Part shown: positions 37,711 to 44,992 of the stretch, in pieces
Numbering within the stretch: the first letter of the stretch is position 1
How the letters are laid out: each line of letters begins with the position of its first letter
Origin: Paracoccus marcusii
GTDB taxonomy: Bacteria > Pseudomonadota > Alphaproteobacteria > Rhodobacterales > Rhodobacteraceae
Assembly: GCF_028621715.1 (NCBI RefSeq)
Contig: NZ_CP117466.1
Coordinates: 816,501-880,500, forward strand
Direction: 5' to 3'
Length of the DNA stretch: 64,000 nt
Position numbers and translations under genes: made by a program
The notes under the pieces: model-generated
Told to the model about the DNA's origin: nothing
Databases searched by the model: none
Seen by the model: the letters and a program-made list of their open reading frames with translations, nothing else

Positions 37711-37744
37711 GGGGCGATCCTGTTACCAGCAGGTGCCCCTTTTT
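37711..37744 (+). terminator. Intrinsic terminator in the ner-tnsA gap
   Basis: Hairpin GGGGC-gat-CCTG, loop, CAGG-t-GCCCC followed by five T on the plus strand. In this orientation it would stop plus-strand transcripts before they run antisense into the Ner-like gene. On the minus strand the hairpin lies between ner and tnsA. Confidence 0.6.
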
Positions 37745-37756
37745 CATGTCCCGTTG

Positions 37757-37999
37757 TCAGCTACTTTCGGCTGATCGACCCTCCTGTGAGATGTAGCGGT
37801 CCGGAAAGAGCTCCTCTGGGGTCGTGCCGAGCTGTTCCGCGATCTCTCGCTGCACGCGATGCGATCGTCGATATCCCTGGCTGACCACTGTGACGCTGCT
37901 TTGGGAAATGCCAAGTAGCCGGGCGATCTTCGCCATCGAAGATCCCGTCAGCCGAAGCCGACACTTGAGAAGCTCGTGGTGTTCAAGATTGACCTTCAT
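37757..37999 (-). CDS. Ner-like HTH regulator of the tns operon (right copy)
   Basis: An 80-residue Ner/Nlp-type DNA-binding protein: KVNLEHHELLKCRLRL, HTH MAKIARLLGISQSSVTVVSQGYRRS, and IAEQLGTTPEELFPDRY. It matches the protein at 10555-10797 in layout and motif. Both precede a tnsA-like gene. A repressor of the tns genes is the likely role. ATG 37999 chosen; TTG 38011 is open. Confidence 0.75.
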   Translation of the reverse strand: MKVNLEHHELLKCRLRLTGSSMAKIARLLGISQSSVTVVSQGYRRSHRVQREIAEQLGTTPEELFPDRYISQEGRSAESS

Positions 38000-38044
38000 G
38001 GGCTGCTGCAAGTCCTTGGTCCGCGTAGTTGCTCTCTCCTCAGA

Positions 38045-38150
38045 GATTCGAAAAACGAATCACATGGCAACCATTTCCGTCATTCGGCTTGCACTTCATT
38101 CACTTTGGCCCGTGCGGGACCGGGCCAAAGTGAGAGGCGGGGCCAAAGTC
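38045..38150. promoter_or_regulatory. Palindromic operators upstream of ner-tns
   Basis: Two perfect palindromes lie in the divergent gap: GATTCG-N5-CGAATC (38045-38061) and CACTTTGGCCC-N10-GGGCCAAAGTG (38101-38132), plus a third half-site GGGCCAAAGTC at 38140-38150. Likely binding sites for the Ner-like protein or for the transposase. Confidence 0.55.
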
Positions 38151-38221
38151 ACGAAAAATCTTGGCGTATGGGGAGAAGCAAGACACGATTGCGGAGCTGA
38201 CCAGCAGGATGGACCAACGAC

Positions 38222-38936
38222 GTGACCGCGGAGCAACCCCCCGAAAATGCTGCACCTGATCCGGTGACGGAAAATCGGGCCGAAGGCTCGTTAGCCGCAT
38301 TGTCGCGGCACTCCTCTACCGATGCAGTGATCGATGAGACACAGGCGACACGTTCGGACAAAAGCGACTGCGGCCAAGTTTCGCCGCTGCAAGACCTAAG
38401 ACGATGTCGGAGGGTTCTTTCAGCCGAAGAGCTGGCCAATATTGCATCCGATTTTGAGAATGCGTGGCAGCAGGTAAATTTCTCCAAGAGCTCGCCGTGG
38501 CTTCATAGCAGCTTAACTATGCAGCAAAGGGGCCACGTCTCACGAGAACTTCCTGAGGCAGAGGAAGTCCGCAAGCTTTACAATGATTCGGGATCACTGG
38601 TGCAATTTGCAAACCTTTTTATCCTTGACCGAAATGGGGCAATAAAGGCGCTTTCGGCTGCCGGAATCGATATTTATGAAGACGTAGGGCGTGACTGGGA
38701 CAGCCATCATTCATTCAGAGAACTCAGCAGACGGCATGGTGTAACGCGCGATACAATCTCGATGGATCAAAATAGCCGGCCGGGAGGTACCACCCCGGAA
38801 TAGCAAAAAGAAGTATAAAATCGATCTGATCGTCAAAGCTTACGGCGAGAAGTCAACAACCAATTACGCCGCAAAGGCAGCCGGTGTTCACTGGCAAACT
38901 GCGCAACGGGCCTTAAAGAAGCAACGGACTTGTTGA
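38222..38936 (+). pseudogene. Frameshifted protein with C-terminal HTH segments
   Basis: The first frame (GTG 38222, stop at 38803) encodes 193 residues that end in an HTH-like ELSRRHGVTRDTIS. A second frame continues directly: WIKIAGREVPPRNSK, then KIDLIVKAYGEKSTTNYAAKAAGVHWQTAQRALKK, stop at 38934-38936. Joining them at about 38760 gives a coherent pair of HTH units, so one base is extra or two are missing near TCGATGG. It is divergent from ner-tns and could be an accessory DNA-binding protein of the element. Sequencing error is possible. Confidence 0.6.
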
Positions 38937-39118
38937 TGGCCGCGTTTTGGACAAGATCCTTTTAAGGCATCGTTCTACACTAGTTGTGACGACGTTCGGT
39001 TAGGGCCACAGACAAATGGGTGTAAATAGGTCACGAGCCGTTCAGAATGTCGTAAACCATCGGCACAATCACCTGAACATCCTGATGACAGGCCCCTCGG
39101 CCGTAAGTGGACATTGGC

Positions 39119-40018
39119 ATGTCAAGCTCGCGAGCTAACTTCCTGATTGAGATTACTGGAGAGAAGATCCCGGTCAGGGAAGGCTCTCTATTGCATGAGG
39201 GCTTCATTGCTCTGCGATCGTGCCACGGGAAATCCTACCAGGAGTTTCGTGATCAAGCGGGCGGAGCAAAAGGCTCTAAATCCCGCCGATACTCCCCGTC
39301 CGCGGTACTGAACAAGGCAGAGCAAACAGGCTTCGCGCGACTTCTCTCTCACGGCGGAGCAACACGCACAGACAACCCTAACGCCTCTGCAGGTCGACTG
39401 CCCGCGGCACGGCTGCACGAAGTGACTGCCGAGCATGTGCGCCAAGCCGTTTTTGATACTATCGATCAGGGATGGTCGTCACCCTCTACGGACTCACGCT
39501 CGTTCGACCTGATAACGGATGACGGCGAACGCCTTCCGCCTAAGGTCGTTTTCGGGCGTGCCGCGACGCTAGCGCTAGGCTTTCCAGTATTGCCGAGCCA
39601 CTTCTCGGGTGGAGAAGGCACTCCCTGTTTCAGAGTTCTTCGAAGGGCCGGTTATGCCGTTGTTCCGAAGGATCAGGAACTGCCTGTTATCCCAGAATTC
39701 ACGGCTGACGATCTGACGTGGTCGGAGGGAAGTCAGCAGCTGGTCCATCACCTCCGCCGCGAGCGGGCACGGGGCGCGGCGCAGGCCAAACGTGACTCAT
39801 TCCGACAAGAGCACGGAAGGCTCTTCTGCGAAAAATGTAACTTCGATCCGATGGACCATTATGGCGGACCGGAGGGTGAGGCTTGCATTGAGGTTCACCA
39901 CAAGGCCACCGCCATTTCGGAAATGACAGCTGGCCATCGCACCAGTCTTGCAGACCTTCAGTGCCTCTGTGCGAACTGTCATCGTGTTGTTCATAAGCTC
40001 TTGAAGATGACGACCTGA
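39119..40018 (+). CDS. HNH endonuclease, McrA-like
   Basis: A 299-residue protein with a C-terminal HNH domain: FCEKCNF, IEVHHKATAISEM and LQCLCANCHRVVHKL, with two Cys pairs binding zinc and the catalytic His in EVHH. The middle part (SRSFDLITDDGERLPPKVVFGRA...) resembles the DNA-sensing domain found in McrA-like restriction enzymes for modified DNA. A role against phage DNA is inferred. ATG 39119 chosen; GTG 39107 is also open. It converges with the recombinase gene. Confidence 0.8.
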   Translation: MSSSRANFLIEITGEKIPVREGSLLHEGFIALRSCHGKSYQEFRDQAGGAKGSKSRRYSPSAVLNKAEQTGFARLLSHGGATRTDNPNASAGRLPAARLHEVTAEHVRQAVFDTIDQGWSSPSTDSRSFDLITDDGERLPPKVVFGRAATLALGFPVLPSHFSGGEGTPCFRVLRRAGYAVVPKDQELPVIPEFTADDLTWSEGSQQLVHHLRRERARGAAQAKRDSFRQEHGRLFCEKCNFDPMDHYGGPEGEACIEVHHKATAISEMTAGHRTSLADLQCLCANCHRVVHKLLKMTT

Positions 40019-40067
40019 CCGCATCGAACCAACGGCTTATCCTCAGCATCACGATCTGATTGGAATG

Positions 40068-40700
40068 CTACCAAAGCCCTTCGAAGCGCGTCGCTGCCGT
40101 TCTCGTATAGCGTACCGTGTGCCGGGGATCGCGATGGCCGAGATAATCTTGGATCAGGCGCAGGTCGCGCCCGGCATGGGCCAAGGCATGCCCGCAGGAA
40201 TGGCGCAGCATGTGCGGATGGACAGCCCCGAGACCGGCCCGTGCCGCAATGACCGTCACGAGATAGTTGACGGCCTGCCGCGTCATCGGCTGACCGCGCT
40301 CGGACAGGAACAGCCAGGGCAGGCCATCCTGCCGATCTGACAGAATACGCCGGATCGCGCGCAACTCATCGCCTGCAAGGGGGTGGCTGGTGGAGAGACC
40401 ACGCTTCAACCGATGAACCCAAAGATTTCCCGCTTTTAGATCAAGATCACTGCGGCGCAGCGCAATCAATTCGCTCACCCGCAGTCCGTGCCGATACATG
40501 AGGAGCAGCATGGCATGATCGCGCGGGCCGTGCCGCCCTGACCGGGCCGCGATCAGCAGCCGCCTCATCTCATCCGGCGTCAGGTAATCGCGCGGCCGCT
40601 GATGGGCATCGACGGGTGCAATCCCGTCACTCTTGACGAAACGCCGGTTGGCGCGCGGCCCAAACATGCGGTCCTCCCCTACGATTGCTGGCTCCGCCAT
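40068..40700 (-). CDS. Small tyrosine recombinase (right copy)
   Basis: A 210-residue catalytic-domain recombinase, clearly paralogous to the one at 12182-12769 (VKSD, DAH.R.RDYL, SRHG.RDH, YRHGLRVSELIALRR, GLS..HP..GDELRAIRR). Catalytic residues are all present: Arg in RHGLRVSE, Lys in WVHRLKRG, HMLRHSCG, GHRDPRH and the Tyr in VRYTRT. ATG 40700 directly follows the inverted-repeat site; an in-frame TTG lies inside that site. It may act on the site upstream of itself. Confidence 0.9.
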   Translation of the reverse strand: MAEPAIVGEDRMFGPRANRRFVKSDGIAPVDAHQRPRDYLTPDEMRRLLIAARSGRHGPRDHAMLLLMYRHGLRVSELIALRRSDLDLKAGNLWVHRLKRGLSTSHPLAGDELRAIRRILSDRQDGLPWLFLSERGQPMTRQAVNYLVTVIAARAGLGAVHPHMLRHSCGHALAHAGRDLRLIQDYLGHRDPRHTVRYTRTAATRFEGLW

Positions 40701-40702
40701 CC

Positions 40703-40740
40703 TCAACTCTTGACGATATGCTCATTCCGTAAAGAGTTGA
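40703..40740. repeat. Inverted repeat before the right recombinase (candidate core site)
   Basis: Arms TCAACTCTTGAC (40703-40714) and GTAAAGAGTTGA (40729-40740) pair over 12 bp with one mismatch, separated by 14 nt. The inner arms match the site at 12090-12121. Read along each recombinase gene, the spacers agree at about 9 of 14 positions. Confidence 0.7.
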
Positions 40741-40743
40741 GCG

Positions 40744-41781
40744 TCACGATTTCGGGCGTTTCTCTTTTAATGCAAGCCGGTCCTTCAGCGTCTGCAGGAT
40801 CAGATCCTCGATCTCGCGGACCCGCAGTCCATGTTCCAGAGCGAGGCAACTGACGAGCCGGCTAATCTCGGCGTCCTTGGGGCCGTAGGTCGCCCAATCA
40901 TCCAGTTCGTGACTGTCTGGATGATGAGCCACTGCAACAGCAGGCTGAGGATACTGGTGCGCAGGAGGACGATCGGAAATATGCGGATCGGCGATCCATC
41001 CTTCCAATGGGTCTACGACATCCGGCGCGCCAAACCTCGCATCACGCTGCCGCCAAGCCCAAGCAGCCTGAACGGCGCAGAGGAAAGCGTCGAGATGGTC
41101 GGCGCCGGGATCGTCGCACAGGTTATCGGGGGCGATGATGCCAAAGCCGTATCGGGCTGGCGCCTCCTCGCGCAGGGCATGAAGCAAGCTATGGCGAGCC
41201 TGCCGCTGATCTGCAGTTTGCTTGCTGCGCGCATCATTCTTGTAGCTACGGCGACCGATGAATTGACGGGCCAGAAGGCCAGGATAGGCCTCAACCACGA
41301 TACGCTGCGCATCACCGGCATGGAGGTGGGGGATGGTCACGCCTGAAGCAAGAAGACGGGGAGCACCCTCGAAGAACATCAGACCGACAGGCACCCCGTA
41401 AAGCTTCTGTGGACTAATCGAGCTCGCCTGCTTGTCGGTTGCACGACGATGCTCTTTATCACCCGCAGCCCGGTTTTCCTTGTACGCTTCCAATGCCTCG
41501 CGAAAGCCGTCGCGACCAAGCTGGCCCGCGTGTCGAACATATCCCTCCCAAGTCGATGGCCAGCCGGCAGTCTCGACAAATCGGCGGGCCTGACCGAAGG
41601 GAAAATCAATTCCCGCAATCCACGGCCCGGGCTGTACCAATGCTGAGTTGAACGCGCCAAAGTCGGACCACTCCTCAAGGGACCGCGTGAGCAGATGATC
41701 TCCCTCCAGTGTGCAGCAAAGACAAGTAATCGGCTTGCGCCGAGAGGGGCTGCTTGTGAAATCAATGCCGAGAATGTTCAT
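40744..41781 (-). CDS. DUF429 protein fused to the recombinase-associated 64-residue domain
   Basis: A 345-residue protein. Residues 1 to about 265 form a DUF429 domain with an RNase H-like fold start (MNILGIDFTSSPSRRKP) and the WIAGIDFPFGQARRF motif, an EAYPGLLAR stretch and a DHLDAFLCAVQAAWA helix. After a Pro-rich linker, the last ~65 residues (HHPDSHELDDWATYGPKDAEI...) match the free protein at 11889-12083. DUF429 function is poorly known; the fold hints at nucleic acid binding or nuclease activity. The recombinase gene follows 43 bp downstream in the same direction. Confidence 0.75.
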   Translation of the reverse strand: MNILGIDFTSSPSRRKPITCLCCTLEGDHLLTRSLEEWSDFGAFNSALVQPGPWIAGIDFPFGQARRFVETAGWPSTWEGYVRHAGQLGRDGFREALEAYKENRAAGDKEHRRATDKQASSISPQKLYGVPVGLMFFEGAPRLLASGVTIPHLHAGDAQRIVVEAYPGLLARQFIGRRSYKNDARSKQTADQRQARHSLLHALREEAPARYGFGIIAPDNLCDDPGADHLDAFLCAVQAAWAWRQRDARFGAPDVVDPLEGWIADPHISDRPPAHQYPQPAVAVAHHPDSHELDDWATYGPKDAEISRLVSCLALEHGLRVREIEDLILQTLKDRLALKEKRPKS

Positions 41782-41910
41782 GCAGAGACAGTAGCAAGGA
41801 CGTGTGCCAAGATCGAAGTTCCTCTATCGGGCAGACAGTCAGAATCATCCTGTAACGCGAGAAACAGCCCGTGGTCTTTCGGTCTGGAATACCCCACTCT
41901 GTGTAAAAGG

Positions 41911-44238
41911 CTAGTTTGAATAGAGCGATGCCTGCAGGTCTCGGAATGCGCCCCGTATTACGGGTAGCCCGCCAAGCTTTTCCTTGCCCTCGCTGACACT
42001 GCCGTAGCGCGCGGTGAGGAACGTTCCAAGCTTCTTGGTTGCCAACTCGCTTTCCCCTCGGACCTCATAGGCACCAAGAATGGCCCAAAGCAGGTCTTTC
42101 AGGTCACCGTCCGCATCGACGATCCCCGATGAGCGCACATCATTGGCACGCTCGCTTCGCGTCTTAGGCTGACTGGTGAAGAGGACGTAGCTGAGAACAT
42201 CAAAAAGATCGCTGTCAGGCGCATCAACCAGCTTTCGGATATCCTCCAGCCTATCGCGATCATACCCACGGTCAGATAGCTGCTCAAGCAGATGCTCGCG
42301 GTTGTCAGGATCGCTCCACATGCCCCGCAGATGATCTTCGCTGGTCACAATACCAGATAAATCACCAAACAGACGTTCAAGGAACTGGGCTGCTGACATC
42401 GGCTTGCCGTCCGGGCTCCAGTAGGTCGTCGTCGCGATATACTGGATTTTCCGAGCCGTGCCGTCCGACAACTTCACCAAAATTTTTTCACGTGGCGGTT
42501 CGGCAGTGCCTCCACCCTCGGGCTCCCCCGGCTCGTCAGGTCCCTGCCCGGGTCCAACCGGCGGCGTGGGGGGGCCACCGCGTGGTTCCGGTGCCAACGG
42601 TTCTCCATCCCACTCGGGGTCGCTGAAGTTCTGATGCGCTTTCACAAAATCCCATATCGTGAAAAAGTCCTTGCCCTCATACGTCCGCGTTCCCCGCCCG
42701 ATGATCTGCTTGAATTCGATCATGGATCGGATCGGGCGCATCAGGACAATGTTGCGAATGTTGCGAGCATCAACGCCGGTCGAAAGCTTTTGAGAGGTCG
42801 TTAGAACAGTCGGGACCGTTTTGTCATTGTCCTGAAAATCTCGCAGGTGCTGGTCACCGACTGCGCCATCGTCGGCAGTGACACGGTGGCAGTAGTTGGG
42901 ATTCGCACTATCCTTGACCTGATTGATCAGGTCTCGAACAAGCGCAGCATGATCCTGGGTGGCACAGAAGACCAAAGTCTTTTGCCGCTGATCAACCTGC
43001 CTCATGAACTCCTTGACACGGCTCAGTTCGCGCTCTTCGATGATAATCCGGGTGTTAAAGTCGCCTTCCGCGAACCTTTCGCCAGCTTCGACGTCGCCAG
43101 CCAGCACGTCGTCGCTGCCGTCATAGACATACTCGTCAATGGTGCTCGCCATCTGGCGGACCTTGAACGGCGTCAGGAAACCATCTTCGATCCCGTCGCG
43201 CAGCGCGTAGGTATAAACAGGCTCTCCGAAATAGGCATAAGTGTCCGCATTGTGTTTGCGCTTGGGCGTGGCCGTCAATCCAAGCTGAGCGGCGGGCTCG
43301 AAGTACTCAAGCAGCCGGCGCCATTCGCTTTCGTCTTTGGCTCCGCCCCGGTGGCATTCGTCGACGACGATGAAGTCAAAGAAGTCAGGCGGATACTGCG
43401 CGTAAACTGGCCCACCATCGCCGGTCATAAAGGTCTGAAAGATCGTAAAGAAAAGGCTGGCATTCTTGGGCGGCTGACCACGGTTCTTGCGGATCGTGTC
43501 TGGGTCGATCCGAGTCACGGCATCATTGGGGAAGGCACTGAACGAGTTATATGCCTGATCAGCAAGGATGTTGCGGTCGGCTAGGAAAAGGATGCGTGGA
43601 CGGCGAACCGGTTCACCCGACAGGTTCCATTCGGACTGAAACAACTTCCAGGCAATCTGGAATGCGATAGAGGTCTTGCCGGTACCAGTAGCCAGCGTTA
43701 GCAGAATGCGACGATCGCCTTTGGCCAGGGCCTCAAGTGCAGCATTGACGGCTTTGTGCTGATAATAGCGCAGCTCCCACTTGCCGCCGTCCGTTTCGAA
43801 GTCCACGGCTCCGAACCGCTCGCGCCACTCATTGTGGTCAGCAAAGGTTCGGTCCCACAGCTCATCGGGCGTAGGAAACGGCAAGGCCATGTTGGCCTCG
43901 GTCCCGGTGGTCATGTCGATCTGATACCAGCTTAGCCCGTTGGAGGCATAGGCAAAGCGCGACCCCAATCGTTCGGCATAATCCTTGGCCTGCCCCACTC
44001 CGCTGCGGTGGCTGACGCCGGCGCGCTTGGCCTCCAGCACGGCGAGCTTCTGGCCCTTGTGGATGAAGACGTAATCGGCCGACAGCCCTTTGCCGCGCGT
44101 GCCACCCGACTGGATGCGACCGGGGCAAATGACTTCACGACGAACCTTACTGCCGTTGAGCCCCCAGCCCGCCGCAGCGAGGATCGGGTCTATACGCTCG
44201 GCGCGGGTATCGGCTTCGGTTTCGTCGTGGATACTCAT
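41911..44238 (-). CDS. hsdR: Type I restriction enzyme R subunit
   Basis: A 775-residue HsdR of the EcoEI-like type. The N-terminal nuclease domain has SADYVFIHKGQKLAVLEAKRAG (Asp...Glu-x-Lys). The helicase has Walker A LATGTGKTSIAFQ, the DEAD-type FIVVDECHRGG, a GLTATPKR motif and QIIGRGTRTYEGKDFF near its end. It translocates and cuts unmodified DNA with the M and S subunits. ATG 44238 chosen. It is the last gene of the operon, separated from hsdS by two extra ORFs. Confidence 0.92.
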   Translation of the reverse strand: MSIHDETEADTRAERIDPILAAAGWGLNGSKVRREVICPGRIQSGGTRGKGLSADYVFIHKGQKLAVLEAKRAGVSHRSGVGQAKDYAERLGSRFAYASNGLSWYQIDMTTGTEANMALPFPTPDELWDRTFADHNEWRERFGAVDFETDGGKWELRYYQHKAVNAALEALAKGDRRILLTLATGTGKTSIAFQIAWKLFQSEWNLSGEPVRRPRILFLADRNILADQAYNSFSAFPNDAVTRIDPDTIRKNRGQPPKNASLFFTIFQTFMTGDGGPVYAQYPPDFFDFIVVDECHRGGAKDESEWRRLLEYFEPAAQLGLTATPKRKHNADTYAYFGEPVYTYALRDGIEDGFLTPFKVRQMASTIDEYVYDGSDDVLAGDVEAGERFAEGDFNTRIIIEERELSRVKEFMRQVDQRQKTLVFCATQDHAALVRDLINQVKDSANPNYCHRVTADDGAVGDQHLRDFQDNDKTVPTVLTTSQKLSTGVDARNIRNIVLMRPIRSMIEFKQIIGRGTRTYEGKDFFTIWDFVKAHQNFSDPEWDGEPLAPEPRGGPPTPPVGPGQGPDEPGEPEGGGTAEPPREKILVKLSDGTARKIQYIATTTYWSPDGKPMSAAQFLERLFGDLSGIVTSEDHLRGMWSDPDNREHLLEQLSDRGYDRDRLEDIRKLVDAPDSDLFDVLSYVLFTSQPKTRSERANDVRSSGIVDADGDLKDLLWAILGAYEVRGESELATKKLGTFLTARYGSVSEGKEKLGGLPVIRGAFRDLQASLYSN

Positions 44239-44267
44239 GCACGGCACATCCTAAAATCGTTTGGCTC

Positions 44268-44759
44268 TCAATGTTCATTTAGTTCCGAGAACAGGTCAGC
44301 AGTCTTTTCATGGGCGAGAGCTGTGTTGCCAAAGTCAGTGCCACCAAGCTTTCGAAGGTGGCCCAGAGGATACCAACGATCATCGCCACCCTGGTAGAAA
44401 ACTGTCTCGTAGATGCTGCCGGTATGAGCGGCGCGATGTATTTCATAGACCTCCGACAGGATCGTGAAGGCATGATTTAAAGATGAAGGCTTTTTCTCGC
44501 TTATCCCCTCTGGCAGCGTGATGGGCGAAATGTCCATTACCTTGATCGCCTTGCCTCGGATCTCGACCAGCAGACCACCTATGAAACCAGGGACTTTCTT
44601 TTTTTGCTTCTCGGTTGATGCGCCGAGTGCGATCTGGATGAAGTGCGCTTCCGTCGAGTGCCAGCCTTTTACGGAACCCCACTCAACTTTTCCACGCATG
44701 GCGTGCGGTGGTATCAGGTGCTTCAGAAGCGTCCCCGTCAGTGATTCATGCTGTCTCAC
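44268..44759 (-). CDS. Extra ORF in the type I RM operon (downstream part)
   Basis: A frame of at least 163 residues from a GTG at 44759, overlapping the stop of the preceding small ORF by 14 bp. It contains MRGKVEWGSVKGWHSTEAHFIQIALG and LGHLRKLGGTDFGNTALAHE. No family recognised. It could be a separate, translation-coupled protein or the continuation of the preceding ORF through a frameshift (C-to-F joint near AGAPLVF/ALQVRQH). Confidence 0.5.
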   Translation of the reverse strand: MRQHESLTGTLLKHLIPPHAMRGKVEWGSVKGWHSTEAHFIQIALGASTEKQKKKVPGFIGGLLVEIRGKAIKVMDISPITLPEGISEKKPSSLNHAFTILSEVYEIHRAAHTGSIYETVFYQGGDDRWYPLGHLRKLGGTDFGNTALAHEKTADLFSELNEH

Positions 44760-44982
44760 CTGAAGCGCAAAACACCAAAGGCGCACCTGCGGCGAGAAAC
44801 TGGCAGAGCTTACGCGCAGGCACCTCTCGTTGAGGCCAAAGTTTTGAGCTGGCCTCCGCGGGCAGAACAAGCTCTGCCGTGGTTCCTTCTAGCGCAGTCA
44901 GCTTTTGGCCTGTTGGGGTCACCCACTCGCCATTCTTGAAGCTGATAGGAATTCGCAAGAAGGTGTCAAACGTGTCAGTCAT
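44746..44982 (-). CDS. Extra small ORF in the type I RM operon (upstream part)
   Basis: A 78-residue frame starting MTDTFDTFLRIPISFKNG, 10 bp after the hsdS stop. Composition fits the operon. The frame ends ACASGETA-like at the point where the next frame takes over, so the pair may be one gene of about 240 residues that is frameshifted. Function unknown; possibly a regulator or phage-protein sensor for the restriction system. Confidence 0.5.
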   Translation of the reverse strand: MTDTFDTFLRIPISFKNGEWVTPTGQKLTALEGTTAELVLPAEASSKLWPQREVPARKLCQFLAAGAPLVFCASGETA

Positions 44983-44992
44983 AGATGTAGTC

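Noticed and set aside
32161..38150. CRISPR-associated transposon (CAST)
   Set aside because: No cas genes, no repeat-spacer array in the window, and TniQ is the long TnsD-like type.
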